Shown: positions 1-8,295 of the stretch, piece by piece | How positions within the stretch are numbered: position 1 is the first letter of the stretch | How the letters are laid out: every line of letters begins with the position of its first letter | NCBI RefSeq assembly: GCF_900177705.1 | Contig: NZ_FXBA01000001.1 | Location: forward strand, 62,001-126,000 | DNA length: 64,000 bases | Direction of reading: 5' to 3' | Source of the DNA: Fibrobacter sp. UWB15 | Lineage (GTDB): Bacteria > Fibrobacterota > Fibrobacteria > Fibrobacterales > Fibrobacteraceae | Notes under the pieces: generated by a model | Seen by the model: the letters and a program-made list of their open reading frames with translations, nothing else | What the model was told of the DNA's origin: nothing | The model's database searches: none | Position numbers and translations under genes: made by a program

Positions 1-876
1 GGCGTAATCGTAGCCGAGAACCGGGTGGAGCGAGCTGATCTGCAAGGCGATTGCAATGCCGAAACGGAATCCGTTGTTACCCTTGACGGTAATGTCAGGG
101 TAGATTTCGTCTTTTCTGAAGTTGATGTAAGGGTCGGTGTGATAGAGTTCACCGTAAGACAGCATTTCGGCGCTCTGGTAGCCAAGCGACATCATGACTT
201 CAAAGAAGTTGACGGGCTTGTAACCGAAAACGAACGAGAAGTTGTGTGTGGAAATATCGAGACCCAGTTTGCCATCGAATCCGTCGGGACGGTAGCCGAT
301 GCTGCTGGTGTTGTAGCCGTAAACGATGCTCACGTCGAACGGTTGGGCGGCTTTCGGGAGCATGTACTGGAACAAGTGTCCGAAGCTGTACTGAAATCCG
401 ATGCCGAACAGGCTGAATTTGCGGAGCTCGCTGATGGAGGGCAGATACATCATGCGGAGTACGGCTCTGAAGTGGTAGAAACTCGCCCCCATTTGCAGGT
501 AGGGGTAGGTGAATACGCCGAGACCGTTCAGGGTCTTGCTACCGTAAATGGTGTCGGAGGGGGCTTCGGGGTTGCCGTGGTCACCAAAGATGGTCGGCTT
601 GCCGTCGTAGGTCTTGTCGTCATCACCAATGGGAATAATCGAAATTGGGAGACCCGCTTCAAAGGTGAAACTCTGCGGCACAGAGGCACTTGCGTACCAG
701 TTGCTGTTGAGTACATTGCCTAGGTTGTCAATAATGGGCTTGACGTAACCGGAACGATTGCCGTATCGGCTGTCGAACGCGGACATAGACTCAAATTCAG
801 TGGCCCAGCCGCTATTGTCCATAGCGGATGCTGCTGCGGCTCCCATCATAAATGCTGCGAGAAATAGCTTTTTCAT
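1..876 (-). CDS. Outer-membrane beta-barrel protein, C-terminus cut by window edge
   Basis: The reading frame is open from an ATG at 876 to the left edge (292 codons, no stop), so the 3' end is missing. The protein begins MKKLFLAAFMMGAAAASA, a Sec signal peptide, followed by a mature region rich in alternating hydrophobic and aromatic stretches with Gly/Tyr/Phe (for example FSFVFGYKPVNFFEVMMSLGY), as in outer-membrane beta-barrels. I recognise no enzyme motif. A TATCTTTG promoter-like element lies only 7 bases upstream of the ATG (884-891), so the transcript may have a very short leader. Function unknown; the barrel assignment is an inference from sequence texture. Confidence 0.7.
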   Translation of the reverse strand, partial: MKKLFLAAFMMGAAAASAMDNSGWATEFESMSAFDSRYGNRSGYVKPIIDNLGNVLNSNWYASASVPQSFTFEAGLPISIIPIGDDDKTYDGKPTIFGDHGNPEAPSDTIYGSKTLNGLGVFTYPYLQMGASFYHFRAVLRMMYLPSISELRKFSLFGIGFQYSFGHLFQYMLPKAAQPFDVSIVYGYNTSSIGYRPDGFDGKLGLDISTHNFSFVFGYKPVNFFEVMMSLGYQSAEMLSYGELYHTDPYINFRKDEIYPDITVKGNNGFRFGIAIALQISSLHPVLGYDYA

Positions 877-883
877 ACCGCGC

Positions 884-891
884 CAAAGATA
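884..891 (-). promoter_or_regulatory. TAnnTTTG promoter element of the first gene
   Basis: On the minus strand this reads TATCTTTG, matching the TAnnTTTG minus-7 element known from Bacteroidetes and repeated upstream of several genes here. It ends 7 bases before the ATG at 876. Confidence 0.4.
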
Positions 892-1001
892 GAAAAAAGC
901 GAGCGCAGCGCAAGTCTAGCTTGCTAGAACTTGCATTGCCGAGCTGCCCTATCTTGCCCTTTAGGGCAAAGATGCAATATTAGGGGCGCGGCACAACGTG
1001 C

Positions 1002-1673
1002 TTAGAACTGGTATTGCACCGAAACCGTGGCTAGAACGAATGACTGCCACAGATAAGGGTCAAGATCGTTTGTTTCTACACGGGAACAGTGGACGTTCTT
1101 GAACCAGCTTTCGTAAATCTTGATGGCGGGAACCATGGAAATGTTGTCGGTAATATAGTAATGGATGTTTGCTATAAAGGCGACAGCCGATCCCATGAAT
1201 TCGGCATCGTAAGTGTCAGAGGAGAAAATAGCGATATCGTCGCTCTTGACACTGTTGTAAGAGTATCCGAGGCCAAAACCTACCTGGAAAAATTCGGGGT
1301 AGAATAAGTTGTATGTAGCCTCAAGGCCAAACCTCCAGATACGGGTGTCCTGCTTGTAGGATTCGTCCGGAAAATCGGCAATGACCTGTTCGGAAACCCA
1401 GTACTGAAAACTCATTGCAAAGGAGAATGCTCCGAGATTTACGCCCAACATAAGGTCTGGTGTGGCGATAAATTCCAGTGCAGGCGGGTGGATGTAGCCT
1501 TTGACTCCTGCAGTATCTTTGCCCGAAATGGCGCGTTCGTTAAAGTCGCCCTTTGAAACTTGGGCGCCCATACCGAGACTTGCAAAATAGGAACGAGGCC
1601 AATGGTATTCTTCAGCAAATGTAAAACTTGCACAAAGGCAAATAAGCAATGCAATAACTTTCAGCTTTTTCAT
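1002..1673 (-). CDS. Small outer-membrane beta-barrel protein
   Basis: 223 residues from the ATG at 1673. The longer upstream reading frame overlaps the nadA 3' end out of frame and lacks a signal peptide, so I reject it. The sequence begins MKKLKVIALLICLCASFTFA (signal peptide), has repeated amphipathic strands with Tyr/Phe/Gly, and ends in Phe (VSVQYQF), the usual terminal residue of BamA-assembled barrels. It starts 25 bases after the nadA stop on the same strand, so the two may be co-transcribed. Function unknown; the barrel fold is inferred from signal peptide, strand pattern and C-terminus. Confidence 0.7.
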   Translation of the reverse strand: MKKLKVIALLICLCASFTFAEEYHWPRSYFASLGMGAQVSKGDFNERAISGKDTAGVKGYIHPPALEFIATPDLMLGVNLGAFSFAMSFQYWVSEQVIADFPDESYKQDTRIWRFGLEATYNLFYPEFFQVGFGLGYSYNSVKSDDIAIFSSDTYDAEFMGSAVAFIANIHYYITDNISMVPAIKIYESWFKNVHCSRVETNDLDPYLWQSFVLATVSVQYQF

Positions 1674-1698
1674 TTTTTTAACCCCTAACCAACATCCC

Positions 1699-2715
1699 CT
1701 ACTTAGCTGCGTAATAGAACATCGCGTCGATGCACTTCTTGGCGGCAACGCGGGTCGCTTCGTCAAGTTCTACGTGCTGCGCCTTTTCTGGGTGACGGAG
1801 TGTTTCCAGAATGTTTTCGAGCGAGTTCGACTTCATGTACTTGCACATGCTGCAGCTGCCAATGAATGTCTTGTTCGGGAATTCGTACTGCATGCGAGCG
1901 TTCAGACCGCATTCGGTGAGCAGCAGGAAGGGCGTGCCCTCGGGCTGTTCCTTGATGTAGTTCACCATCTGGCCGGTGCTGCCTACGTAGTCGCTCAAAA
2001 GGGCGACGCCCGGGTGGCATTCGGGGTGACTCACCACCTTGAGTCCCGGATTCTGGCTCCTAAAGAAGTTGATGAGTTCGGAATCGTAGGTCTCGTGAAC
2101 GTAGCAGCAGCCGCTGTGGAGCACGATTTCTTTCTTGATGCCGCGCTTCTGCATTTCGTCGATCAGGTTCTGGCCCATGAGACCATCGGGCACGAATACG
2201 ATCTTGTCGTTTTCGAGGCTAGAAACGATCTTCATCACGTTGCTGCTGGTGACGCACACGTCGCAGTTCGCCTTTACATCGGCGGTAGTGTTGATGTAGC
2301 ACACGAAGGTGTGGTCGGGGTACTTTTCGCGGAGAGCCTTGACCTCGGCGCCGGTAATGGAGTCGGCGAGGCTGCAACCCGTAAGCGGGCCCGGAATCAG
2401 CACGTCCTTGGTCGGGTTCAAGATCTTGGCGGTTTCGCCCATAAAACGCACGGCAGAGAATACGATCGTCTTTGCGCTCACCTTGGTGGCGTCCTGACTC
2501 AGCTTGAAACTGTCGCCGTCGTAGTCGGCAACGCCCAGGATGATTTCGGGGGCCACATAACTGTGGGCGAGAATCACGGCATCGCGCTCCTTCTTCAGTT
2601 CGTTGATTTCGTTGATGAGCGGGAGCATCTGTTCGCACTTTTCCATGGAATAGGTGCAAAGGACGGCGCCCGGCTGAATGGTGCTGAGACGTTTGTAGAG
2701 TTCTTCTGCTGTCAT
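1699..2715 (-). CDS. nadA: Quinolinate synthase NadA
   Basis: NadA condenses iminoaspartate with dihydroxyacetone phosphate to quinolinate in cytoplasmic NAD synthesis, using an oxygen-sensitive [4Fe-4S] cluster. The 338 residues fit the family length. Visible signatures are AVILAHSYVAPEI near the N-terminus, GCSLADSITG, FVPDGLMGQNL, LHSGCCYVHETY and the C-terminal GSCSMCKYMK, which supply the expected cluster cysteines. I chose ATG 2715 (MTAEELYKRL) because the open frame upstream to 3000 runs through the divergent riboswitch. No nadB or nadC lies beside it. A TATATTTA element sits 5 bases upstream of the start. Confidence 0.95.
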   Translation of the reverse strand: MTAEELYKRLSTIQPGAVLCTYSMEKCEQMLPLINEINELKKERDAVILAHSYVAPEIILGVADYDGDSFKLSQDATKVSAKTIVFSAVRFMGETAKILNPTKDVLIPGPLTGCSLADSITGAEVKALREKYPDHTFVCYINTTADVKANCDVCVTSSNVMKIVSSLENDKIVFVPDGLMGQNLIDEMQKRGIKKEIVLHSGCCYVHETYDSELINFFRSQNPGLKVVSHPECHPGVALLSDYVGSTGQMVNYIKEQPEGTPFLLLTECGLNARMQYEFPNKTFIGSCSMCKYMKSNSLENILETLRHPEKAQHVELDEATRVAAKKCIDAMFYYAAK

Positions 2716-2748
2716 GGGCGTAAATATAGCAAATTGTAAAAATATTTC

Positions 2749-2756
2749 TATATTTG
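2749..2756 (+). promoter_or_regulatory. TATATTTG promoter element before the cobalamin riboswitch
   Basis: TATATTTG matches the TAnnTTTG element seen at other genes here. It lies about 15-20 bases before the first conserved riboswitch sequence, a suitable place for a start site that includes the whole aptamer. No clear minus-35 partner is visible. Confidence 0.4.
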
Positions 2757-2771
2757 AAAGCGAAAAGTTTC

Positions 2772-2955
2772 CTATGCCCTGAAAAGCCCATGCGGGAGCC
2801 CTACTGGGAGGCCTGCAAGGAGAGAATCCCGTGAAAGCCGGGGGCGGTCGCGCCGCTGTAAGGGAGGACGAAACCGGCATGAACCAATGTCGCTTGCGAT
2901 GTGAAGGAGCCGGGAGTAGAGAGAGCCCCGAGCCAGAAGAACTGTGGGAAACGCT
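2772..2955 (+). promoter_or_regulatory. Cobalamin (B12) riboswitch controlling the btuB-type receptor
   Basis: The 5' leader of the TonB-dependent receptor carries the ordered conserved blocks of a cobalamin aptamer: GGAGAGAATCCCGTGAAAGC near 2819-2838, the B12-box-like GGCGGTCGCGCCGCTGTAAG near 2843-2862 followed by GGACGAA, and the closing block GAGCCAGAAGAACTG near 2930-2944. The aptamer ends close to the ribosome-binding region GAGGAACG just before ATG 2968, and no strong U-tailed terminator intervenes, so translational control is more likely than termination. These aptamers normally switch off expression when adenosylcobalamin is bound. Confidence 0.93.
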
Positions 2956-2967
2956 TTTTGAGGAACG

Positions 2968-5055
2968 ATGCGAACGACGTCTTTCTTTAAGACCGTGCAA
3001 AGCGCGGTTTTGGGGTGCTACGTACTCATTGGGGGAGTGTTCTGTAGCGCCTTTGCGGAGCCTTCGGGTGATTCCCTGGAGGATGTTTCTGTTATTTCGG
3101 CAAAGCCTGTAGCTGTAGATGATGCGACCCCTGTGCAGGACCTGGGTTTGTCCGATGTGGTAGGTGAAGTTCCCGCGATTCAGACGCGAAACGCCAGTTA
3201 CACTGAAATTACTGCTGCCGCATGGGAAGGCAAGTCGCTTACCGCTGCGGATTTGCTTGCGACACTGCCGGGAATCCAGTCGTACAAGCAGGGCGGGCTT
3301 GGGAGCTTTCAGACCGTTTCGGTTCGTGGAATTGCGGCCCGTAACATTCTGATTTGTGTAGACGGAGTGCCCTTGAACGATGCAAGTGGCGGTGCGGTGA
3401 ATTTGGCGTCTGTAGACCTGAACCAGATGGAAAAGATTGAGGTTTACAAGAACAATGTGCCTGCAAAGTTCGGTGTATCGGGTTTGGGGGGCGCCATCAA
3501 TTTCGTGACGAAAAACGCCGTGAAAAAGGGTGGACGTGTTTTAGCGGCCTACGGTAACCACAATACGTGGGAGGGCTCGTTTCAGGTGGCTGCTCCTGTG
3601 ACCGACAGCATTATGTTCGCCTCGTCTTTTGCGACAAGGCATTCTGACAACGACTATGAGTATCTAAATCGTAATGGCACGCAATACAACGACGATGACG
3701 ATTACATGGCGACTCGCGAGAATGCCCAGTATACCGATGTGTCTGGAAACGTCCAGTTCCGCATGTTGCACGGGAACGGCTATTTTTCAACGTTGTCCGT
3801 AACTGCTTCGCGTTTTGAAGGGGGAAACCCCGGTAAAGAAGAGCAGCAAACGAAAGTGGCTAAGTTTGTAGGGGAGTCGGCTCTCATTCGTTATGGTCTT
3901 GAGTCAGACAGTTACTTTGATGATAGGCTTTTCTTGTACGGAGGCCTTTCTGCGCGGGTCGATAAGAATTTGTCGAGTGCCTATTATCCGTTAGATCATA
4001 TCGGTTACGGCAACAACCGCTTTATGGAATATGGTGCTGCCACTTATAAAGTTGTTCCTGAAATTTCGGCTGATTTTACGCCTATAGAACGCTTGAAAGG
4101 CTCTGCTCGTATTGCGGGGGAATGGGAACGAGCCGAGGCGCGAGGCGATTCTAAGGAATGGTCGCTGGATCGGTGGACTTTGATGGGCTCCGGTGATTTG
4201 TATTACCAAATATTTAAGTACGGTGGCTTGGGCGGCGAAGGCTCTGTCCAATTCTTGAAAGATGAATTGAACGATGGCGTTTTTGTGCAACCTTCCGGGT
4301 CGCATTTTCTAGAAGATGCGGCTGATCGCGAAGCCACTTTTGCGGGAAGGTTTTATACGCGCTTGGGTGCTTCCGAATCGCCTTTGACAGGAGAAGTTTC
4401 GATAGGACGCTTTTACCAGCAGCCCGCCTTGATGGAACTTTATGGAACATTCCCCGGCGCATTATCAAATCCGAACCTCAAACGTGAAAAGGCGACTAAA
4501 TTTGAGGCGGCAGGGCTTTACAAATTCCCCGGGAAACATACAACGCTTCGTGCGGCGTATTTTGAGTCGCATATACAAGATGGAATTTGTTGGGTTATTT
4601 CGGTGGAACTTTTGCGCGCCGAAAATGTGGCTCGGTCACTTGTGCGCGGTGCGGAATTTGAACTCAATAGCAGCCCTTCAAAATTCTTGGATGTGCTGTT
4701 GCGGGCGACCTTCCAAAAAACAGAAGACCGGAGCAATTCTAATACGTATCATGGTAATATGCTTCCTGGTGAGCCTGCACGCGACTATTTTGCCGAGGCG
4801 ACACTCCACTTGCCGCTGCATTTTGATTTTGCGTGGACTTCGCAGTGGCGAAGCGTAATATATAGTGATCGAGCGAATAAGATGGATCAGCCTGCCGTGG
4901 CAACACACCGAGCAAATCTTGCGTATTATCCGTTCGATAAAACCCGTTTGACTTTTACCGTGGATAATATTACCGACGAAAAGTATCGAAATTTCTATAC
5001 GCCCTTCCCTATGCCTGGGCGAGAATACAAGTTCACAATCATACAGGGGTTCTAG
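2968..5055 (+). CDS. btuB: TonB-dependent receptor, BtuB-type (cobalamin uptake)
   Basis: A 695-residue outer-membrane active transporter. A signal peptide (about 1-30) is followed by a TonB-box-like stretch EDVSVISAKP (about 38-47), a plug domain (about 80-183) with LLATLPGI, SVRGIAARNILICVDGVPL and GLGGAINFVT, and a roughly 500-residue barrel ending TIIQGF with the terminal Phe typical of barrels. The BtuB assignment rests on the cobalamin riboswitch directly upstream; the protein alone would only be called a siderophore/cobalamin-class receptor. GAGGAACG precedes ATG 2968 at normal spacing. A propeller lipoprotein follows 38 bases downstream, probably as partner. No cobalamin ABC transporter is in the window. 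Confidence 0.9.
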   Translation: MRTTSFFKTVQSAVLGCYVLIGGVFCSAFAEPSGDSLEDVSVISAKPVAVDDATPVQDLGLSDVVGEVPAIQTRNASYTEITAAAWEGKSLTAADLLATLPGIQSYKQGGLGSFQTVSVRGIAARNILICVDGVPLNDASGGAVNLASVDLNQMEKIEVYKNNVPAKFGVSGLGGAINFVTKNAVKKGGRVLAAYGNHNTWEGSFQVAAPVTDSIMFASSFATRHSDNDYEYLNRNGTQYNDDDDYMATRENAQYTDVSGNVQFRMLHGNGYFSTLSVTASRFEGGNPGKEEQQTKVAKFVGESALIRYGLESDSYFDDRLFLYGGLSARVDKNLSSAYYPLDHIGYGNNRFMEYGAATYKVVPEISADFTPIERLKGSARIAGEWERAEARGDSKEWSLDRWTLMGSGDLYYQIFKYGGLGGEGSVQFLKDELNDGVFVQPSGSHFLEDAADREATFAGRFYTRLGASESPLTGEVSIGRFYQQPALMELYGTFPGALSNPNLKREKATKFEAAGLYKFPGKHTTLRAAYFESHIQDGICWVISVELLRAENVARSLVRGAEFELNSSPSKFLDVLLRATFQKTEDRSNSNTYHGNMLPGEPARDYFAEATLHLPLHFDFAWTSQWRSVIYSDRANKMDQPAVATHRANLAYYPFDKTRLTFTVDNITDEKYRNFYTPFPMPGREYKFTIIQGF

Positions 5056-5093
5056 CCCCCGCGCTAAACGCGTAAAGCCAGAAAAGGAAAAAT

Positions 5094-6443
5094 ATGAAAC
5101 AGATGAAAAATAAACTTATCGCGGGCGCTGCCTTGGCAAGCCTTGCGTTCGGTCTCGTGGCCTGCGGTGACGATTCTAGCTCTACGGTGTTAGTCGTCGG
5201 CGACGATGCTGAACTCAGCTCTTCGTCCAACGACGACGCTAGCAGCTCTAGCGTCAAGGCTGAAAGCAGTTCCTCTGTTGCAAAGGACAAAAGCAGCTCC
5301 TCTGTCGCAAAGGATGAAAGCAGCAGTTCTGTGGCTAAGGACGAAAGCAGTTCTTCCGCTGTGAAGGATGAGAGCAGCTCCTCTGCTAAGGACGAAAGTT
5401 CTTCTTCTGTCGAGGAAGTCAGTAGCTCTTCTGCTGGAGATGTGGTAACGGCAGCTGTGTTTGGCTCTGACTATACTACGGGCGAACTTCGCTGGGTGAT
5501 CAACGGTAAAAAAATATCTGAAAAGAGCATCGCGTTCTTCCAGGATTCCAAGGTGATTGCAAACGGTTCCGATTTGTATGTTCTCGAACGTATGAAGGCG
5601 GACAATATCACGAAGTTGAATTCCAAGGAACTTGAAGAAAAGGGTGCAGAAGCTGTTGTCTGGCAGATTTCGCTGGACGATAACGCAAACCCGGTTGACC
5701 TGGCTTTCGACGGCGAAAACGCCTGGGTTGCTCTCCAGAATGCAGACTCCCTTGTAAAGATTTCTACCAAGGATGGCAAGATTTCTAAGTCTATCAAGAC
5801 AACGGATTTTGCTTACGAAGGTGAAGCATCTCCTTATGTGGCCGACATCGAACTGAACGGTGGTAAGCTTTATGTGCTGATGCAGCGCTACACGTCGGAT
5901 CCGGCTACTTGGGTAACGACTTATCCTCAGGGACTCCTTGCCATTTATGACGCATCCACGGGTGACCTAAAGGATACGGTGCAGCTGCTGAAGAAGAACC
6001 CCACTGCCATGACGTTCTTTGATGGTAGCCTTTATGTGGCAAGCCAGGGCGAATACAATGCCGCTTATGGCACCGATGCCGATGAAGAACGCGGTATTGA
6101 AAAGGTGAACATTGCCGAAAAGAAGTCTGAACTGGTCGTGTCAGGCAAGACTCTTGGTGGTGGTATTTATTCTTTTGCTGCTGAAGACGGAATTGCCTAT
6201 GCCGCCATTTACAAGGCCTATGGCGATGTACCTCTTGCCAAGATTGACCTTGCTGCAAAGAAGGCCTCCACGGTAGAAGGCATTGTCGATGCCGAAGGTT
6301 CTCTTGCTGTAAAGGGTGGCGTTGTTTATGTGGGTGACCGCAGCTATGCCAACGAAAAGGTCTTTGTTGTCAAGGACGGCAAGGCCTCGGCGGTTGAATC
6401 TGTGGAGGGTGCTCTCGCTCCGTATAGCATTGCTTTGTTCTAA
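5094..6443 (+). CDS. Surface lipoprotein with beta-propeller, candidate BtuG-like cobalamin binder
   Basis: 449 residues. The N-terminus carries a lipoprotein signal with lipobox LVAC (Cys24), then a poly-serine linker (about 26-113) of repeated units such as SSSSVAKDE, typical of Fibrobacter lipoproteins. Residues about 115-449 contain YVTN/YncE-like blade repeats (for example NPVDLAFDGENAWVALQNAD, GLLAIYDASTGDLKD, GSLAVKGGVVYVGDRSYAN). The gene lies 38 bases after the riboswitch-controlled receptor, with AAAGGAAAAAT before ATG 5094. In Bacteroides a propeller lipoprotein, BtuG, sits on BtuB and captures B12 at the surface; the same role is inferred here from operon and fold only. Confidence 0.8.
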   Translation: MKQMKNKLIAGAALASLAFGLVACGDDSSSTVLVVGDDAELSSSSNDDASSSSVKAESSSSVAKDKSSSSVAKDESSSSVAKDESSSSAVKDESSSSAKDESSSSVEEVSSSSAGDVVTAAVFGSDYTTGELRWVINGKKISEKSIAFFQDSKVIANGSDLYVLERMKADNITKLNSKELEEKGAEAVVWQISLDDNANPVDLAFDGENAWVALQNADSLVKISTKDGKISKSIKTTDFAYEGEASPYVADIELNGGKLYVLMQRYTSDPATWVTTYPQGLLAIYDASTGDLKDTVQLLKKNPTAMTFFDGSLYVASQGEYNAAYGTDADEERGIEKVNIAEKKSELVVSGKTLGGGIYSFAAEDGIAYAAIYKAYGDVPLAKIDLAAKKASTVEGIVDAEGSLAVKGGVVYVGDRSYANEKVFVVKDGKASAVESVEGALAPYSIALF

Positions 6444-6454
6444 TCAAGTAGAAC

Positions 6455-7438
6455 TTAAGGTTCTGTAACCAAGTCCATAGCCCTGCGGATCATTTCCGCG
6501 GGGTTGTTTGTTTTGGGGGCATTTTCGCCGAGGTACTGGCGGTACTTGCGAGCACCTGGTTTGCCGTTAAAGAGCCCGTAAATATGGCGCACTAAAATAG
6601 TGGCGGGTGTTCCGCGGGCCGCTTCCATTTCCACATAGGGGAGGTAGGCTTCGAGCAGCGCTTTGCGACTTTCGGGCTTTTTTGCGGAAGTGTCGTTGAA
6701 AATTCTTTCGTCGGCATCGAGCAGGAACCACGGATTTTCGTAAGCTTCGCGGCCAACCATTACGCCGTCTAAATCCAGAAGCTGTTCAAGCGTCTGGTCG
6801 AGCGTCTTGATGCCGCCATTAATCGAAATGTTTAGTTGCGGCATTTCGGCTTTTAGTTTGTGCACAAAGTCGTAGTGTAGCGGAGGAACTTCGCGGTTTT
6901 CTTTAGGGCTTAAGCCCTTGAGCCACGCCTTGCGGGCATGAACAATGAACACGCGGCAGCCCGCATCGGCGATGGTGCCTACAAAGTCGCGGAAGAATTC
7001 CCAAGAGTCAAATTCGTCGACACCGATGCGGCATTTGATAGACACGGGAATGCTCACGGCGTCTTGCATCGCCTTAAAGCAGTCGGCGACCAGGTTCTTG
7101 TCTTTCATGAGGCAGGCACCGAAGTTTCCGTTCTGCACGCGGTCCGAAGGGCAGCCGCAATTCAGGTTGACTTCTTGGAATCCCGATTCTTCGACCATTT
7201 TGCTGCACTTGGCCAAATCGGCAGGATTGCTGCCGCCCAGCTGCAACACCGCGGGGTATTCGAATTCCTGATGGCGCAGGAACTGGTCCGGGTCGGTATG
7301 CAGCAGCGCGTTGGTCGTCACCATTTCGCTGTAAAGCAGGATGTGTTTCGACAGTAACCGCAAGAAATACCGTTCGTGACGGTCGGTGCAGTCGAGCATC
7401 GGGGCGATAGATAATCTGCGGTTAAAATCAAGATTCAT
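6455..7438 (-). CDS. dusA: tRNA-dihydrouridine synthase, DusA type
   Basis: Flavoenzyme that reduces uridines in the tRNA D-loop. From ATG 7438 (MNLDFNRRLSIAPML) it is 327 residues, the normal DusA length. It has the N-terminal RLSIAPMLDCTDRHERYF, the FMN-barrel motif NLNCGCPSDRVQNGNFGACL with the catalytic cysteine, VSIKCRIGVD, FIVHARKAWLKGLSP, INGGIKTLD and VMVGREAYENPW, which fits the DusA branch better than DusB or DusC. The start overlaps the stop of the upstream cnoX-like gene as TAATG, implying translational coupling. The upstream extension inside that gene is rejected. Confidence 0.93.
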   Translation of the reverse strand: MNLDFNRRLSIAPMLDCTDRHERYFLRLLSKHILLYSEMVTTNALLHTDPDQFLRHQEFEYPAVLQLGGSNPADLAKCSKMVEESGFQEVNLNCGCPSDRVQNGNFGACLMKDKNLVADCFKAMQDAVSIPVSIKCRIGVDEFDSWEFFRDFVGTIADAGCRVFIVHARKAWLKGLSPKENREVPPLHYDFVHKLKAEMPQLNISINGGIKTLDQTLEQLLDLDGVMVGREAYENPWFLLDADERIFNDTSAKKPESRKALLEAYLPYVEMEAARGTPATILVRHIYGLFNGKPGARKYRQYLGENAPKTNNPAEMIRRAMDLVTEP

Positions 7439-8262
7439 TAGATAAACATCATCGTGTTGAGTTTGGCGCGGTATTTCCACGTGAGTTCGTGCTTCGGACC
7501 CAAGACTCCGAACAAAGTAAGCATCGCCTTCTTCGCGGCGCCGTCGTTCCATTCCGGAGCTTCTACATACAAGTTCAGGAATGCCTGCAAGGCACTTTCA
7601 AAATCTTCGCTACAGGCGAGCTTGCAAGCTTCGTGGTACACGATCGCTTCTTTGCCCTGCACGTCTTTCTTGGCGGCTTCGGCGTGGAAGTCAAGGAGTT
7701 CCAGCAGCGATTTTGCTTCGCGGTACTGGTCGTCGGCCTCGGTGAACTTGGCAAGAACTTCCTTGGCTTTTTCGGTGTCGCCCATGCCGAGACTTGCCTT
7801 GGCCCACAAGAGCTGCAGCTTTTTGTCGTCGGGGGTCTTGGCAAGCGCTTCGTCGAGCATCGGGAGCGCCTGGTCAAAATTCTTCTGTGCAATGGCATCT
7901 TCCAGGGCCATCTGGAAGCGTGCTTCGTCGCTCACGAAGAACTTTTCGAGACGCTTCTTGAGGTCTGCTTCGGGGAGCACGCCCTGGATTACATCTGCAA
8001 TCTGGCCCTTTTCGACAATGTGAACTTCGGGCACCGAGCGCACGCGGAACGCCTGGATCAGCTGCATGTTTTCGCGTTCGTCGCAACTCACGACGCCAAG
8101 CGTAAAGTCCATGCTGGTCGAAAGCGAGCCCAGCAATTGGGAATACGGTGCGCAGTCGGGGTATTCTGCAGAGGAGAAAAGGACTGCTACGGCGCGGGTC
8201 TCAGAGGCCTGCGCGACCTCGGTTTCAAAATTTTCAGCGGTAATCTGTACAACTTTAGCCAT
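7438..8262 (-). CDS. CnoX/YbbN-like thioredoxin-fold protein with TPR domain
   Basis: 274 residues: a thioredoxin fold (about 1-110) followed by tetratricopeptide-like helices (about 115-274). The usual WCGPC site is replaced by SAEYPDC, with a single cysteine at the resolving position, reminiscent of E. coli CnoX (SQHC), a chaperedoxin that protects clients and hands them to GroEL. The cis-proline region VRSVPEVHIVEKGQ is preserved. A cytoplasmic chaperone-like role is inferred, since a disulfide reductase would need two cysteines. It overlaps dusA by one base. A TATATTTA element lies 4 bases upstream of ATG 8262. Confidence 0.75.
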   Translation of the reverse strand: MAKVVQITAENFETEVAQASETRAVAVLFSSAEYPDCAPYSQLLGSLSTSMDFTLGVVSCDERENMQLIQAFRVRSVPEVHIVEKGQIADVIQGVLPEADLKKRLEKFFVSDEARFQMALEDAIAQKNFDQALPMLDEALAKTPDDKKLQLLWAKASLGMGDTEKAKEVLAKFTEADDQYREAKSLLELLDFHAEAAKKDVQGKEAIVYHEACKLACSEDFESALQAFLNLYVEAPEWNDGAAKKAMLTLFGVLGPKHELTWKYRAKLNTMMFI

Positions 8263-8295
8263 ACTCTAAATATAGAAATAACTATATTCAATCAT

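Noticed and set aside
1674-1766. N-terminal extension of the 1002-1673 barrel gene
   Set aside because: Extension overlaps the nadA end, has no signal peptide and hides the true MKKLKVIALL start.
2716-3000. N-terminal extension of NadA
   Set aside because: It would run through the divergent riboswitch and adds residues absent from the NadA family; a promoter-like element lies before ATG 2715.
2831-3112. 93-residue open frame over the cobalamin riboswitch
   Set aside because: Its sequence is the aptamer and the btuB start region; composition and lack of motifs argue against coding.
5199-5440. Repeated units that could look like a CRISPR array
   Set aside because: In frame with the lipoprotein and coding for a serine-rich linker; units are short, degenerate and without spacers.
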